The notes under the pieces were generated by a model. That model was not told the DNA's origin, ran no database searches, and was given only the letters and a program-made list of their open reading frames with translations. A stretch of DNA of 64,000 nucleotides, from the NCBI RefSeq assembly GCF_030294945.1, contig NZ_AP018448.1:6106001-6170000 (forward strand), given 5' to 3'. This DNA comes from Streptomyces graminofaciens. GTDB lineage: Bacteria > Actinomycetota > Actinomycetes > Streptomycetales > Streptomycetaceae. Made by a program: the position numbers and the translations under genes. Positions 51,156-60,711 of the stretch are shown here, one piece after another (positions within the stretch are counted from its first letter, which is position 1; each line of letters opens with the position of its first letter).

Positions 51156-52148
51156 ATGCCGTTCGATGTGCTGACCATGGGCCGTGTGGGGGTGGATGTG
51201 TATCCGCTCCAGACGGGCGTGGGGCTGGCTGAGGTCACTTCGTTCGGCAAGTACCTCGGTGGCTCCCCGACCAACGTGGCCGTGGCCGCCGCCCGGTACG
51301 GCCGTTCCGCCTCGGTGATCACCAAGACGGGCCGGGACCCGTTCGGGGAGTTCGTCCGCACGGCCCTGGAGGGCTACGGGGTAGACAGTGGCTTCGTCGG
51401 TACGTCGGGTATCGCGCCGACGCCGGTGACGTTCTGCGAGATCTTCCCGCCGGACGACTTCCCGCTGTACTTCTACCGGCTGCCGAAGGCTCCTGACCTG
51501 GACATCCGTCCCGAGGAGCTGGACCTGGGAGCGGTGCGGGACGCGCGGATCTTCTGGTTCACCGGCACCGGGCTGTGTGAGGAGCCGAGCCGCTCGGCGA
51601 CGCTGGCCGCCCTGGCGCACCGGGCCAAGGCGGGCACGACGGTCTTCGACCTGGACTGGCGGCCGATGTTCTGGGCGGACCCGTCCGGGGCGCGGGCGTA
51701 CTACGCCGAGGCTCTGCGTCATACGACCGTGGCCGTCGGGAACCTCGACGAGTGCGAGGTGGCGACCGGTGAGCGGGAGCCGTACGCCGCCGCGAAGTCG
51801 CTGATCGCCGCCGGGGTCGAGCTGGCCGTGGTGAAGCAGGGCCCCAAGGGCGTGCTCGCCATGGACCGGGACGGTTCGACGGCCGAGATTCCGCCGGTTC
51901 CGGTGGACGTCGTCAACGGTCTCGGCGCGGGTGACGCCTTCGGCGGCGCGCTGTGCCACGGGCTGCTCTCCGGCTGGGACACGCGTCGCACGGTGTCCTT
52001 CGCCAACGCCGCCGGCGCGATCGTCGCCGGCCGTCTGTCCTGCTCCGACGCCATGCCGACCGGGGCCGAGGTCGAGGCCAAGCTCCGCGAGGCGTCCCTC
52101 GCCTCCACTTCCACCTCCACCTCCACCTCCACCGAACGAAAGGCGTGA
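51156..52148 (+). CDS. iolC: 5-dehydro-2-deoxygluconokinase IolC
   Basis: 330 residues from ATG 51156 with AAGGGAA upstream. PfkB/ribokinase family: LTMGRVGVDVYPLQTGVGLAE (IolC-like start), FGKYLGGSPTNVAVAAARYGR, and the ATP/base motif NGLGAGDAFGGALCHGLL (Asp general base). It phosphorylates 5-dehydro-2-deoxygluconate in myo-inositol breakdown. The C-terminus carries a (ST)n tail encoded by TCCACC repeats (52107-52132), an odd low-complexity ending. First gene of the iol operon and 4 bases before the next gene. Confidence 0.93.
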   Translation: MPFDVLTMGRVGVDVYPLQTGVGLAEVTSFGKYLGGSPTNVAVAAARYGRSASVITKTGRDPFGEFVRTALEGYGVDSGFVGTSGIAPTPVTFCEIFPPDDFPLYFYRLPKAPDLDIRPEELDLGAVRDARIFWFTGTGLCEEPSRSATLAALAHRAKAGTTVFDLDWRPMFWADPSGARAYYAEALRHTTVAVGNLDECEVATGEREPYAAAKSLIAAGVELAVVKQGPKGVLAMDRDGSTAEIPPVPVDVVNGLGAGDAFGGALCHGLLSGWDTRRTVSFANAAGAIVAGRLSCSDAMPTGAEVEAKLREASLASTSTSTSTSTERKA

Positions 52149-52152
52149 GGAC

Positions 52153-53025
52153 GTGCTGTCCGACAACGTGAGCCGGATCGTGGACGCCCGGGTCAACGAT
52201 CCCGGTGCCATCGCGGCGGCCGCCGCACGCCGTATCAAGGCCACCTCGCTGACCGGTGAGCACGGCAAGGCGATGATCATCGCCGCCGACCATCCCGCGC
52301 GCGGCGCCAACGGCGTGGGCGGCGACCCGACCGCCATGGCCGACCGCGCCCGGCTGCTGGACCGGCTGTGCGTCGCGCTGGAGCGGCCGGGTGTGACGGG
52401 GGTGCTGGCCACCGCCGACATCCTGGAGGACCTGCTGCTGCTCGGGGTCCTGGACGGCAAGTCCGTGTTCGGGTCGATGAACCGGGCCGGGCTCGCGGGT
52501 TCGGTGTTCGAGATCGACGACCGGTTCACCGGCTACGACGCCGAGACGATCGCCGCGATGGGCTTCGACGGCGGCAAGATGCTCACCCGGATCGCCCTCG
52601 ACGACCCCGCCACCCCCTCCATCCTGGAGAACACCGCGCACGCGGTCGATGAACTGAACGACCGTCACCTGATGGCCATGGTGGAGCCGTTCATTTCCAC
52701 CTGGCAGGACGGGAAGATCCGCAACGATCTGTCGACGGACGCCGTCGTCAAGTCGATCACCATCGCCTCGGGGCTGGGCCGGCGTACCGCCTACACCTGG
52801 CTGAAGCTGCCGGTCGTGGCGGACATGGAGCGCGTGCTCGCCTCTTCCACGCTGCCCGCGCTGCTGCTGGGCGGCGAGGTCAAGGACGCCGACGCCGCCT
52901 TCGCCTCCTGGGGCAAGGCGCTCAAGCAGCCCACCGCGCAGGGTCTGGTCGTGGGCCGCTCCCTGCTCTACCCCGCGAGCGGCGATGTCGCCGGTGCCGT
53001 GGACCGGGCGGTGAGCCTGCTGTGA
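52153..53025 (+). CDS. Cgl0158-type class I aldolase, inositol catabolism
   Basis: 290 residues from GTG 52153 (4-base gap after iolC). The sequence has a TIM-barrel aldolase layout: AMIIAADHPARGANGVGGDPT, GVLATADILEDLLLLGVLDGKSV, MAMVEPFISTW and AYTWLKLPVVADME, with a Lys (KLPVVAD) in the position of a Schiff base. Cgl0158-type proteins are found in actinobacterial inositol clusters, where they may replace IolJ and cleave 2-deoxy-5-keto-gluconate 6-phosphate. The reading end overlaps iolB by 4 bases (GTGA). Assignment to the cleavage step is inference from context. Confidence 0.87.
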   Translation: MLSDNVSRIVDARVNDPGAIAAAAARRIKATSLTGEHGKAMIIAADHPARGANGVGGDPTAMADRARLLDRLCVALERPGVTGVLATADILEDLLLLGVLDGKSVFGSMNRAGLAGSVFEIDDRFTGYDAETIAAMGFDGGKMLTRIALDDPATPSILENTAHAVDELNDRHLMAMVEPFISTWQDGKIRNDLSTDAVVKSITIASGLGRRTAYTWLKLPVVADMERVLASSTLPALLLGGEVKDADAAFASWGKALKQPTAQGLVVGRSLLYPASGDVAGAVDRAVSLL

Positions 53026-53918
53026 GCGGCACGAGCAAGTACCACCTGCCGAAGGGGACGTCGGCCGAAGGGCCGTACGACGTCCTGGTCACGCCCGAGT
53101 CGGCGGGCTGGGGATACTCCGGCCTCAGGATCCTGACCCTGAGGCCGGGTGAGGCGCACGCCCTGTCCACCGGGGATTCCGAGTTCCTGGTCCTGCCGCT
53201 GACGGGCTCCTGCACCGTCACCACGGACGGCAAGTCCTTCGAACTCGCCGGCCGGACAGGCGTGTTCGCCTCCGCCACCGACTTCGCCTACCTCCCCCGC
53301 GAGTCGGAGGCCCTGATCAGCAGCGCGACCGGAGGACGGTTCGCGCTGCCCGCAGCCCGTACCGGGCTGAGCTCACTCTCCGCCCGGTACGGTCCCAAAG
53401 CAGGCGTGCCCGTCGAGCTGCGCGGTGCCGGGGCCTGCTCACGTCAGGTCAACAACTACTGCCTGCCGGGCACGTTCGACGCCGAGCAGCTGCTGGTGTG
53501 CGAGGTCCTCACACCCGGTGGCAACTGGTCCTCGTACCCGCCGCACAAGCACGACGAGGTACGCACGGACGAGGCGGGCAACCCGGTCGAGTCGGAGCTG
53601 GAGGAGATCTACTACTTCGAGGTCTCCGGCGACGGGAACGGCTTCGGCTACCAACGCGTCTACGGCACCCCCGAGCGGCCGATCGATGTCCTCGCCGAGA
53701 TCCGTACCGGTGACACCGTCCTCATCCCGCACGGCTGGCACGGCCCGTCGATCGCCGCGCCCGGCTACGACCTGTACTACCTCAACGTCATGGCCGGTCC
53801 CGGGCAGGACCGCGCCTGGCTGATCTGCGACGACCCCGCCCACGGCTGGGTCCGTGACACCTGGGCCGCGCAGGACGTCGACGACCGGCTTCCCTTCGAA
53901 GGGCCCACCGAGCAATGA
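53022..53918 (+). CDS. iolB: 5-deoxy-glucuronate isomerase IolB
   Basis: 298 residues from GTG 53022, overlapping the previous gene by 4 bases. Double cupin: N-terminal half with LRPGEAHALSTGDSEFLVLP, second half with PPHKHDEVRTDE, EEIYYFEVSGDGNGFGYQRV and VLIPHGWHGPSIAAPGYDLYYL, carrying the metal-binding His and Glu residues. It converts 5-deoxyglucuronate to 5-dehydro-2-deoxygluconate, the substrate of IolC. The DNA reading is continuous with iolD (4-base overlap). Confidence 0.94.
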   Translation: MSGTSKYHLPKGTSAEGPYDVLVTPESAGWGYSGLRILTLRPGEAHALSTGDSEFLVLPLTGSCTVTTDGKSFELAGRTGVFASATDFAYLPRESEALISSATGGRFALPAARTGLSSLSARYGPKAGVPVELRGAGACSRQVNNYCLPGTFDAEQLLVCEVLTPGGNWSSYPPHKHDEVRTDEAGNPVESELEEIYYFEVSGDGNGFGYQRVYGTPERPIDVLAEIRTGDTVLIPHGWHGPSIAAPGYDLYYLNVMAGPGQDRAWLICDDPAHGWVRDTWAAQDVDDRLPFEGPTEQ

Positions 53919-55798
53919 ACACCATCCGACTCACCACCGCCCAGGCCCTCGTGCGCTTCCTGGCCAACCAGTACAGCGAGCGCGACGGCCAGGAACAGCG
54001 GCTGATCCCCGGTGTGTGGGGCATCTTCGGCCACGGCAACGTCGCCGGCATCGGCCAGGCGTTGCTGCAGGCCGCCACGACGGGCGAGGCCGACCTGCCT
54101 TACTACCTGGCCCGCAACGAGCAGGGCATGGTCCACGCGTCGGTGGCCTACGCCAAGATGCGCGACCGGCTGGCCGCCTTCGCCTGCACCGCCTCCACCG
54201 GCCCCGGCTCCACGAACATGATCACGGGTGCGGCGCTCGCCACCACCAACCGGCTGCCCGTGCTCCTGCTGCCCAGCGACATGTTCGCCACGCGTGCCGC
54301 CGACCCCGTCCTCCAGCAGCTGGAGGACACCCGCGGCGGGGACGTCACCGTCAACGACGCTTTCCGTGCCGTGTCGAAGTACTTCGACCGCATCCAGCGT
54401 CCCGAGCAGCTCATCCCGGCCGCGCTGGCCGCGATGCGGGTGCTGACCGACCCGGTCGAGACCGGTGCCGTCACCCTCGCCCTCCCCCAGGACGTACAGG
54501 CCGAGGCGTACGACTGGCCGGTCTCCTTCTTCCGGCGCCGGGTGTGGCATGTGGGCCGCCCGGTACCGGAGCAGGCCGCCGTCGAACGGGCCGCACGGCT
54601 GCTGCGCGGCGCCCGCAAGCCCCTCATCGTGGCCGGTGGCGGAGTCGTGTACTCCGGTGCCGAGACCCAGCTGCGGGCCTTCGCCGAAGCCACCGGCATC
54701 CCCGTAGCCGACACCCACGCCGGCAAGGGCGCCGTCCCCTGGGACCACCCCTACGCCGTCGGCGGCATCGGCTCGACCGGGTCGTACGCGGCGAACGAGC
54801 TGGCTCGCGAGGCCGATGTGGTCCTGGGCATCGGCACCCGGTACTCGGATTTCACCACCGCCAGCCACACCGTCTTCGCCAACCCCGACGTCACCTTCGT
54901 CAACCTCAACGTGGCCCGTCTCGACGCGGTGAAGCACTCGGCGGAGCCCGTGGTGGCCGACGCCCGCCTCGGTATCCAGGCCCTCGCCGGGGCGCTGACG
55001 GACTGGGAGGTCGACCCCGCCTACCGCCGCCGCACCCGTGAACTGATCGCCCGCATGCGGGAGATCGAGGAGGAGTGCTTCGCGCCCGACCGCAGCACCG
55101 GCGACCTCCCCGCCCAGACCCAGATCCTGGGCGCCCTCAACGACGTGCTCGGCGACCGTGACGTGGTCATCAACGCGGCAGGCTCCATGCCCGGCGACCT
55201 GCAACAGCTGTGGCGGGCGAGGGACCCGAAGGCCTACCACGTCGAGTACGCCTACTCCTGCATGGGCTACGAGGTCGCCGCCGGCGTCGGCGCCAAGATG
55301 GCCGACCCCTCCCGCGAGGTCGTCGTCCTGGTCGGCGACGGCTCCTATCTGATGATGGCCCAGGAGATCGTCACCATGGTCTCCGAGGGCCTGAAGGTCA
55401 TCATCGTCCTCGTCCAGAACCACGGCTTCGCCTCCATCGGCGCCCTGTCGGAGTCCCTGGGTTCACAGCGCTTCGGCACCAAATACCGCTTCCGCAAGGA
55501 CGATTCCGGTCTCCTCGACGGCGGCATCCTGCCCGTCGACCTCGCCGCCAACGCCTCCTCGCTCGGCGCCGACGTCCTGCACGCCACCACCGTCGAGGAG
55601 TTCCGCACCGCGATGGAAAAGGCCAAGGCCGCCGCCTGGACCACCGTCGTGCATGTCGAGACCGACCTGTACGGCCCGAACCCGCCCGGCCACGGCTGGT
55701 GGGACGTGCCCGTCAGCGAGACCTCCGCCCTCGACAGCACCCGCACCGCCTACGAGACCTATGCCGCCCACAAGACCGACCAGCGGCACTACCTGTAA
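53915..55798 (+). CDS. iolD: 3D-(3,5/4)-trihydroxycyclohexane-1,2-dione hydrolase IolD
   Basis: 627 residues from ATG 53915. Thiamine-diphosphate enzyme of the acetohydroxyacid-synthase type: GTGEADLPYYLARNEQGMV, FACTASTGPGSTNMITGAALA (TPP site), and the C-terminal VVVLVGDGSYLMMAQEIVTM with the GDG-N TPP/Mg motif. IolD-specific context (between iolB and mmsA) supports the assignment. It opens the cyclohexanedione ring. Overlaps iolB by 4 bases and ends 12 bases before mmsA. Confidence 0.95.
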   Translation: MNTIRLTTAQALVRFLANQYSERDGQEQRLIPGVWGIFGHGNVAGIGQALLQAATTGEADLPYYLARNEQGMVHASVAYAKMRDRLAAFACTASTGPGSTNMITGAALATTNRLPVLLLPSDMFATRAADPVLQQLEDTRGGDVTVNDAFRAVSKYFDRIQRPEQLIPAALAAMRVLTDPVETGAVTLALPQDVQAEAYDWPVSFFRRRVWHVGRPVPEQAAVERAARLLRGARKPLIVAGGGVVYSGAETQLRAFAEATGIPVADTHAGKGAVPWDHPYAVGGIGSTGSYAANELAREADVVLGIGTRYSDFTTASHTVFANPDVTFVNLNVARLDAVKHSAEPVVADARLGIQALAGALTDWEVDPAYRRRTRELIARMREIEEECFAPDRSTGDLPAQTQILGALNDVLGDRDVVINAAGSMPGDLQQLWRARDPKAYHVEYAYSCMGYEVAAGVGAKMADPSREVVVLVGDGSYLMMAQEIVTMVSEGLKVIIVLVQNHGFASIGALSESLGSQRFGTKYRFRKDDSGLLDGGILPVDLAANASSLGADVLHATTVEEFRTAMEKAKAAAWTTVVHVETDLYGPNPPGHGWWDVPVSETSALDSTRTAYETYAAHKTDQRHYL

Positions 55799-55810
55799 GG
55801 ACACCCTCAC

Positions 55811-57301
55811 GTGACAACCATCCAGCACTGGATCAACGGTTCACCGGCGCCCGGTCCGGACACCGCCCCGGTGTTCAACCCCGCGACCGGCAAGGAACAG
55901 GCCCGAGTCGTCCTCGGCGGAGCCGAAGCCGTGGACACGGCGGTCGCGGCCGCCGCCAAGGCCTTCGAGACCTGGTCGGAGTCGTCCCTCTCCCAGCGCA
56001 CCCAGGTGATGTTCGCCTTCCGCCAGCTCCTCGTCGAGCACGAGGAGGAACTCGGGCGGATCATCTCGGCCGAGCACGGCAAGACCGTCGACGACGCACG
56101 CGGCGAGATCACCCGCGGCCGGGAGGTCGTCGAGTACGCCTGCGGCCTCGGCGACGTACTGAAGGGCTCCTTCTCCGACCAGGTCTCACGCGGCGTGGAC
56201 GTGCACAACTTCCGCCAGCCCCTCGGCGTCGTCGCCGGCATCACCCCCTTCAACTTCCCCGCCATGGTGCCCCTGTGGATGCACCCCATCGCCATCGCCA
56301 CCGGCAACACCTTCATCCTCAAGCCCAGCGAACGCGACCCCTCAGCCGCCAACTTCGTCGCCGACCTCTACCAGAAGGCCGGCCTGCCCGACGGCGTCTT
56401 CAACGTCGTCCACGGCGGCAAGGACGCCGTCGACGCGATCCTCACCCACCCGCGCATCGAGGCCGTCTCCTTCGTCGGCTCCACCCCCATCGCCCGCTAC
56501 GTCCACCAGCAGGCCACCACCCACGGCAAGCGCGTCCAGGCCCTCGGCGGCGCCAAGAACCACGCCGTCGTCCTGCCCGACGCCGACCTCGAATTCGCCG
56601 CCAACCACATCACCGCCGGCGCCTACGGCTCCGCCGGCGAACGCTGCATGGCCGTCTCCGTCGCCGTCGCCGTCGGCGACGCCGCCGACACCCTGGTCGA
56701 GGTGCTGGAGCGCAAGGCCCGCGAAGTCAAGGTCGGCCCCGGCGACGCACCCGGCACCGAAATGGGCCCCCTGGTCACCAAGGCCGCCCAGGAACGCGTC
56801 GAGAACGCGGTCGGCGGCGCCGCCACCCAGGGCGCCACCGTCGTCGTCGACGGACGCGGGCTCAAGATCGACGGCCACGAGGACGGCTTCTTCACCGGCC
56901 CCTCCCTCCTCGACCACGTCACCACCGACATGGACACCTACAAGGAAGAACTGTTCGGCCCCGTCCTCGCCGTCGTCCGCGTAGACACCCTCGACGAAGC
57001 GATCGACCTGATCAACGCCAACCCGTACGGCAACGGCACCGCCCTGTTCACCGCCTCCGGCGAAGCAGCCCGCCGGTTCCAGCGGGGCGTCAAGGTCGGC
57101 ATGATCGGCGTCAACGTCCCCGTGCCCGTGCCGATGTCGTACTACTCCTTCGGCGGCTGGAAGGACTCCCTCATCGGCGACTCCCCCATCCACGGCCCCG
57201 AAGGCATCCGCTTCTACACCCGGCCCAAGGTCGTCACCACACGCTGGCCGCAGCCCGCACAGCAGGTCAAGGCCGGGTTCGACTTCCCGACCTCCAACTG
57301 A
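55811..57301 (+). CDS. mmsA: CoA-acylating methylmalonate-semialdehyde dehydrogenase (IolA/MmsA)
   Basis: 496 residues from GTG 55811. The MMSDH signature ALGGAKNHAVVLPDADLE, where most aldehyde dehydrogenases have the catalytic Glu motif, and the nucleophile Cys in GSAGERCMAVSVAV identify a CoA-acylating type. TPFNFPAMVPLWMHPIAIA and FGPVLAVVRVDTLDEA are also present. It oxidises malonate or methylmalonate semialdehyde to acetyl-CoA or propionyl-CoA, the last step of inositol (and valine) breakdown. Follows iolD by 12 bases. Confidence 0.94.
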   Translation: MTTIQHWINGSPAPGPDTAPVFNPATGKEQARVVLGGAEAVDTAVAAAAKAFETWSESSLSQRTQVMFAFRQLLVEHEEELGRIISAEHGKTVDDARGEITRGREVVEYACGLGDVLKGSFSDQVSRGVDVHNFRQPLGVVAGITPFNFPAMVPLWMHPIAIATGNTFILKPSERDPSAANFVADLYQKAGLPDGVFNVVHGGKDAVDAILTHPRIEAVSFVGSTPIARYVHQQATTHGKRVQALGGAKNHAVVLPDADLEFAANHITAGAYGSAGERCMAVSVAVAVGDAADTLVEVLERKAREVKVGPGDAPGTEMGPLVTKAAQERVENAVGGAATQGATVVVDGRGLKIDGHEDGFFTGPSLLDHVTTDMDTYKEELFGPVLAVVRVDTLDEAIDLINANPYGNGTALFTASGEAARRFQRGVKVGMIGVNVPVPVPMSYYSFGGWKDSLIGDSPIHGPEGIRFYTRPKVVTTRWPQPAQQVKAGFDFPTSN

Positions 57302-57348
57302 TCCGAGCGGCATTCCCCCACTGCCCGATCATTCGAAGGACATACGCC

Positions 57349-58314
57349 ATGGCAACGACGCCATCCCTCCGCACCGCCGTGGGCAACCTGTGCCTCGGCT
57401 CCGCGCCCGACTCCTGGGGTGTGTGGTTCCCGGAGGACGAGCACCAGGTCTCGCCCACCCGCTTCCTCGACGAGCTGGCCGCGGCGGGCTACAAGTGGCT
57501 GGAGCTTGGCCCGTACGGTTACCTCCCCACCGACCCGCGGCAGCTGAAGGAGGAACTCGACACCCGTGGGCTCCAGGTCTCCGGCGGCACCGCGTTCGGC
57601 GCGCTGCACCGGCCGGAGGCGTGGGACGAGATGCTCGCCCACGTACGGCAGGTCGCCACACTGACAGCGGCCGCAGGCGCCCACCACCTGGTCCTCATCC
57701 CGCCGATGTACCGGGACGAGAAGACCGGCGCCTTCACCGAGTCACCGGAGCTGACCGCCGAGCAGTGGGCGGGCTTCGGCAAGGCCGCCGACCGGCTCGG
57801 CAGGCTGCTGCTCGACGAGTACGACGTACGGCTCGTCATCCACCCGCACGCCGACAGCCACATCCAGACCCAGCCCGAGATCGAGCGGCTGCTCAACGAG
57901 TCCGACTCCCGCTGGACCAACCTGTGCCTGGACACCGGGCACGTGGCCTACGGCGGCGGCGACAACCTCGACCTGATCCGCCGCTTCGGCGAACGCGTCG
58001 GCTACGTCCACATCAAGCAGATGGACCCCGAGATCCTCGCCCAGGTCGCCGACGAGAACCTCTCCTTCGGCGAGGCCGTCAAGCGCGGGGTGTGCGTGAC
58101 GCCGCCCGCCGGGGTGCCCAGCCCCGCCGACGTGGTCGCCGAACTGAGCAAGCTCGACGCCGAGTTGTTCGTGATCGTCGAGCAGGACCTGTACCCGTGC
58201 GCGCCCGAGGTACCGCTGCCCATCGCCATACGTACCCGGGAGCACCTGGCCGAGAGCGGGTTGACGGGTACCCGGCGTCCGGCAACACCTCTCCTGCCCT
58301 CCTCCCTCGATTAG
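57349..58314 (+). CDS. IolE-like sugar phosphate isomerase/epimerase
   Basis: 321 residues from ATG 57349 behind GAAGGA. TIM-barrel with GNLCLGSAPDSWGVWFPEDE (the inosose dehydratase-type start), FLDELAAAGYKWLELGPYGY, VRLVIHPHADSHIQ and WTNLCLDTGHVAYGGGDN (metal-binding Glu, Asp and His set). The first of two related genes flanking iolG. IolE (2-keto-myo-inositol dehydratase) is the best guess because it starts GSAPDSWGVW; IolI or an epimerase are alternatives. Confidence 0.85.
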   Translation: MATTPSLRTAVGNLCLGSAPDSWGVWFPEDEHQVSPTRFLDELAAAGYKWLELGPYGYLPTDPRQLKEELDTRGLQVSGGTAFGALHRPEAWDEMLAHVRQVATLTAAAGAHHLVLIPPMYRDEKTGAFTESPELTAEQWAGFGKAADRLGRLLLDEYDVRLVIHPHADSHIQTQPEIERLLNESDSRWTNLCLDTGHVAYGGGDNLDLIRRFGERVGYVHIKQMDPEILAQVADENLSFGEAVKRGVCVTPPAGVPSPADVVAELSKLDAELFVIVEQDLYPCAPEVPLPIAIRTREHLAESGLTGTRRPATPLLPSSLD

Positions 58315-58323
58315 GACTCGACC

Positions 58324-59340
58324 ATGACCGTACGTGTAGGTGTCATCGGCGCCGGCTGGATCGGCAAGGAACACATCCGCCGCCTCACCGAGACCGTCAC
58401 CGGCGCCAGTGTCACCGTAGTGACCGACATCGACGCCGCCCGCGCCGAGGAGGCAGCGGCACCGGTCGGTGCCCGGGTACTGCCCGACGGCGCGACCCTG
58501 ATCGCCTCTCCAGACGTCGACGCCGTCCTCGTGACCTCCTGGGGCCCCACCCACGCCGAGCACGTGCTCAACGCGATAGCCGCCGGAAAGCCGGTGTTCT
58601 GCGAGAAGCCGCTGGCCACCACCGCCGAGGACTGTCTGAGGATCATCGAGGCGGAACAGGCGCACGGCCGCCGTCTGGTCCAGGTCGGCTTCATGCGCCG
58701 CTACGACGCCGGCTACCGCCAGATGAAGCAGGTCATCGACTCCGGCCGCATCGGCGAGCCACTGATCGTGCACTGCGCCCACCGCAACCCGACCGTCCCC
58801 GAGTCGTACACCTCGGCCATGGCCGCCCTGGACACGGCGGTGCACGAGGTGGACGTCCTGCGCTGGCTGCTCGACGACGAGATCGTCTCCACTCAGGTGG
58901 TGACACCGCGCGCCACCAGCAAGCGGTTCGCCCACCTCAAGGACCCGCAGATCATGCTCTTCGAGACCGCCAAGGGCGTCCGCATCGACCTGGAGGTCTT
59001 CGTCAACTGCCAGTACGGCTACGACATCCAGTGCGAAGCCGTCGGCGAGGAAGGCCTCGTCCGCCTCCCCGACCCTGCCTCGGTCGGTCTGCGCACCACC
59101 GGTCAGCACAGCACGGAGGTGCTCACCGACTGGGTGGGCCGCTTCGCGGACGCCTTCGACACCGAGTTCCGCGAGTGGATCGCGGGCATCGCCGCCGGCG
59201 CCGAACCCACCGGCCCCTCCGCCTGGGACGGCTACGCCGCCACCGTCATCACCAGCGCCACCGTCGAAGCCCTGGAATCGGGCCGTGTCGTCACCACCGA
59301 CCTCAAGCCCCGCCCCGCCTTCTACGGAGGTGCCGCGTGA
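58324..59340 (+). CDS. iolG: Gfo/Idh/MocA family inositol 2-dehydrogenase IolG
   Basis: 338 residues from ATG 58324. The dinucleotide-binding start [19 protein letters not shown], the conserved [11 protein letters not shown] and the substrate-site [17 protein letters not shown] (catalytic His) mark the Gfo/Idh/MocA family. In this context it oxidises myo-inositol to 2-keto-myo-inositol, the first pathway step. It overlaps the next gene by 4 bases (GTGA). Confidence 0.94.
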   Translation: MTVRVGVIGAGWIGKEHIRRLTETVTGASVTVVTDIDAARAEEAAAPVGARVLPDGATLIASPDVDAVLVTSWGPTHAEHVLNAIAAGKPVFCEKPLATTAEDCLRIIEAEQAHGRRLVQVGFMRRYDAGYRQMKQVIDSGRIGEPLIVHCAHRNPTVPESYTSAMAALDTAVHEVDVLRWLLDDEIVSTQVVTPRATSKRFAHLKDPQIMLFETAKGVRIDLEVFVNCQYGYDIQCEAVGEEGLVRLPDPASVGLRTTGQHSTEVLTDWVGRFADAFDTEFREWIAGIAAGAEPTGPSAWDGYAATVITSATVEALESGRVVTTDLKPRPAFYGGAA

Positions 59341-60206
59341 AAATCGCCCTCGACCCCTACATGTTCCGCCACCTGCCCATCGACGACATGGTGCGCACGG
59401 TCGCCGAACTGGGCTACCAGTACATCGAGTTGTCGCCCCGCGACGACTTCATGCCCTTCTTCCTGCACCCACGCGCGGACGACGAACGCATCGCCGGGCT
59501 GAAGAACTCCCTGCGTACGCACGGCGTTCAGCTCTCCTCGGTGCTCCCTCTCTACAAGTGGTCCTCACCGGACGAGACGGAACGCCAGGCAGCCGTCCGC
59601 TACTGGAAACGCATGATCGAGATCACCGCCGACCTCGAATGCACACTGATGAACTCCGAGTTCAACGGCCGCCCCGAACGCGCCGCCGAGAGCGAGGCCT
59701 CGTTCTGGCGCTCGCTGGAGGAGCTGCTGCCCCTCTTCGAACGCGAGGGCATCGCCCTGAACCTGGAGGCCCACCCGGACGACTTCTGCGAGGAGAACAC
59801 CCCCGCCGTCGACCTGGTCCGCGCCATCGACAAGCCCTGGGTGAACTACCTCTACTGCGCCCCGCACTCCTTCCACCTCTCCGGCCCCACGGAGGTCGGC
59901 GCGGACATCGCCGCGATGATGCGCTACGCCGGCGACAAGCTGAAACACGTACACATCGCCGACTCCTTCAACCACAAGGGCTCCAGCGGCCTGCGCTACA
60001 TCCTCAACCCACCCGGCACCGCCGCCCGCATCCACCAGCACCTGGACATCGACCAGGGCGAGGTCGACTGGACCGCCTTCTTCGGCACCCTGCGCGAACT
60101 GAACTTCGACGGCGTCGCCACGGCCTGCGTCTTCGCCTGGGAGGAACGGGCCCACGAGTCCTCGGCCTTCATGCTCGACCGCATCACCAAGGAACTCGCT
60201 TCCTGA
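59337..60206 (+). CDS. IolH/IolI-like sugar phosphate isomerase/epimerase
   Basis: 289 residues from GTG 59337, overlapping iolG by 4 bases. TIM barrel: [53 protein letters not shown] (Glu and His), [17 protein letters not shown]. The layout differs from the gene at 57349 and is closer to IolH (a 2-keto-myo-inositol-type isomerase). It closes the first iol transcription unit, followed by a 19-bp repeat array. Confidence 0.85.
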   Translation: MKIALDPYMFRHLPIDDMVRTVAELGYQYIELSPRDDFMPFFLHPRADDERIAGLKNSLRTHGVQLSSVLPLYKWSSPDETERQAAVRYWKRMIEITADLECTLMNSEFNGRPERAAESEASFWRSLEELLPLFEREGIALNLEAHPDDFCEENTPAVDLVRAIDKPWVNYLYCAPHSFHLSGPTEVGADIAAMMRYAGDKLKHVHIADSFNHKGSSGLRYILNPPGTAARIHQHLDIDQGEVDWTAFFGTLRELNFDGVATACVFAWEERAHESSAFMLDRITKELAS

Positions 60207-60259
60207 GCGAAGCTCCAGAAGGCCGATCCCGGTCAGGGGCGAAGCCGGGTCCCTCACCC

Positions 60260-60335
60260 TGCCCGGCGTCCCCCAGCATGCCCGGCGTCCCTCACCATGC
60301 CCGGCGTCCCCCACGATGCCCGACGCCCCCCACTC
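60260..60335. repeat. 19-bp tandem repeat, four copies
   Basis: Four head-to-tail 19-bp units of the form TGCCCGGCGTCCCnCAnCA lie at 60260, 60279, 60298 and 60317; the fourth has diverged. They fill the gap between the last iol gene and the ABC-importer promoter (TTGACA at 60374). Confidence 0.85.
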
Positions 60336-60373
60336 CACCTTCCCGAATTTGTCGATACATCCTGACAAGGTTA

Positions 60374-60440
60374 TTGACATCACTGGTGGCCGGATCCATA
60401 GTTACGAGCCACTAGAGCGCGCTAATTAAGCGCTCTAGTG
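60374..60440 (+). promoter_or_regulatory. promoter and operator of the inositol ABC importer
   Basis: TTGACA (60374-60379), CATAGT (60397-60402, 17-base spacer) as the likely -10, and then the inverted repeat CACTAGAGCGC...GCGCTCTAGTG (arms 60410-60420 and 60430-60440, 9-base spacer). Half-sites share the GCGC core seen at 51073. The interval 60441-60711 (271 bases) holds no gene that I can support; it is a long leader of the importer transcript. Confidence 0.7.
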
Positions 60441-60711
60441 AGGTAACCAGACGGTCCGCACCAAGACCGCCGCGCACAACGCTCCGCCGCCGGACAGGCA
60501 CTCGCGTTCCGCCCGCCGGCCTCACGGCCCGAGGCGCATCCCCTGATCGCGGTCGCCGCCCCCGTCGGTTCCGGTTACCGTCGCGGGACATCCCGCGCCC
60601 TCAGCCCGCGTCCGCCACACATTCGGCCGCGGACACGGCCCGCACCCACCGAAGCCGTTCCACACCGCCCGAAACCAGCCATCCTGATCAGCACAGCGAG
60701 GTGCAAGGGAC

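Noticed and set aside
60260..60335. CRISPR array
   Set aside because: The 19-bp units are head to tail without spacers, so this is a plain tandem repeat; no cas gene is present.
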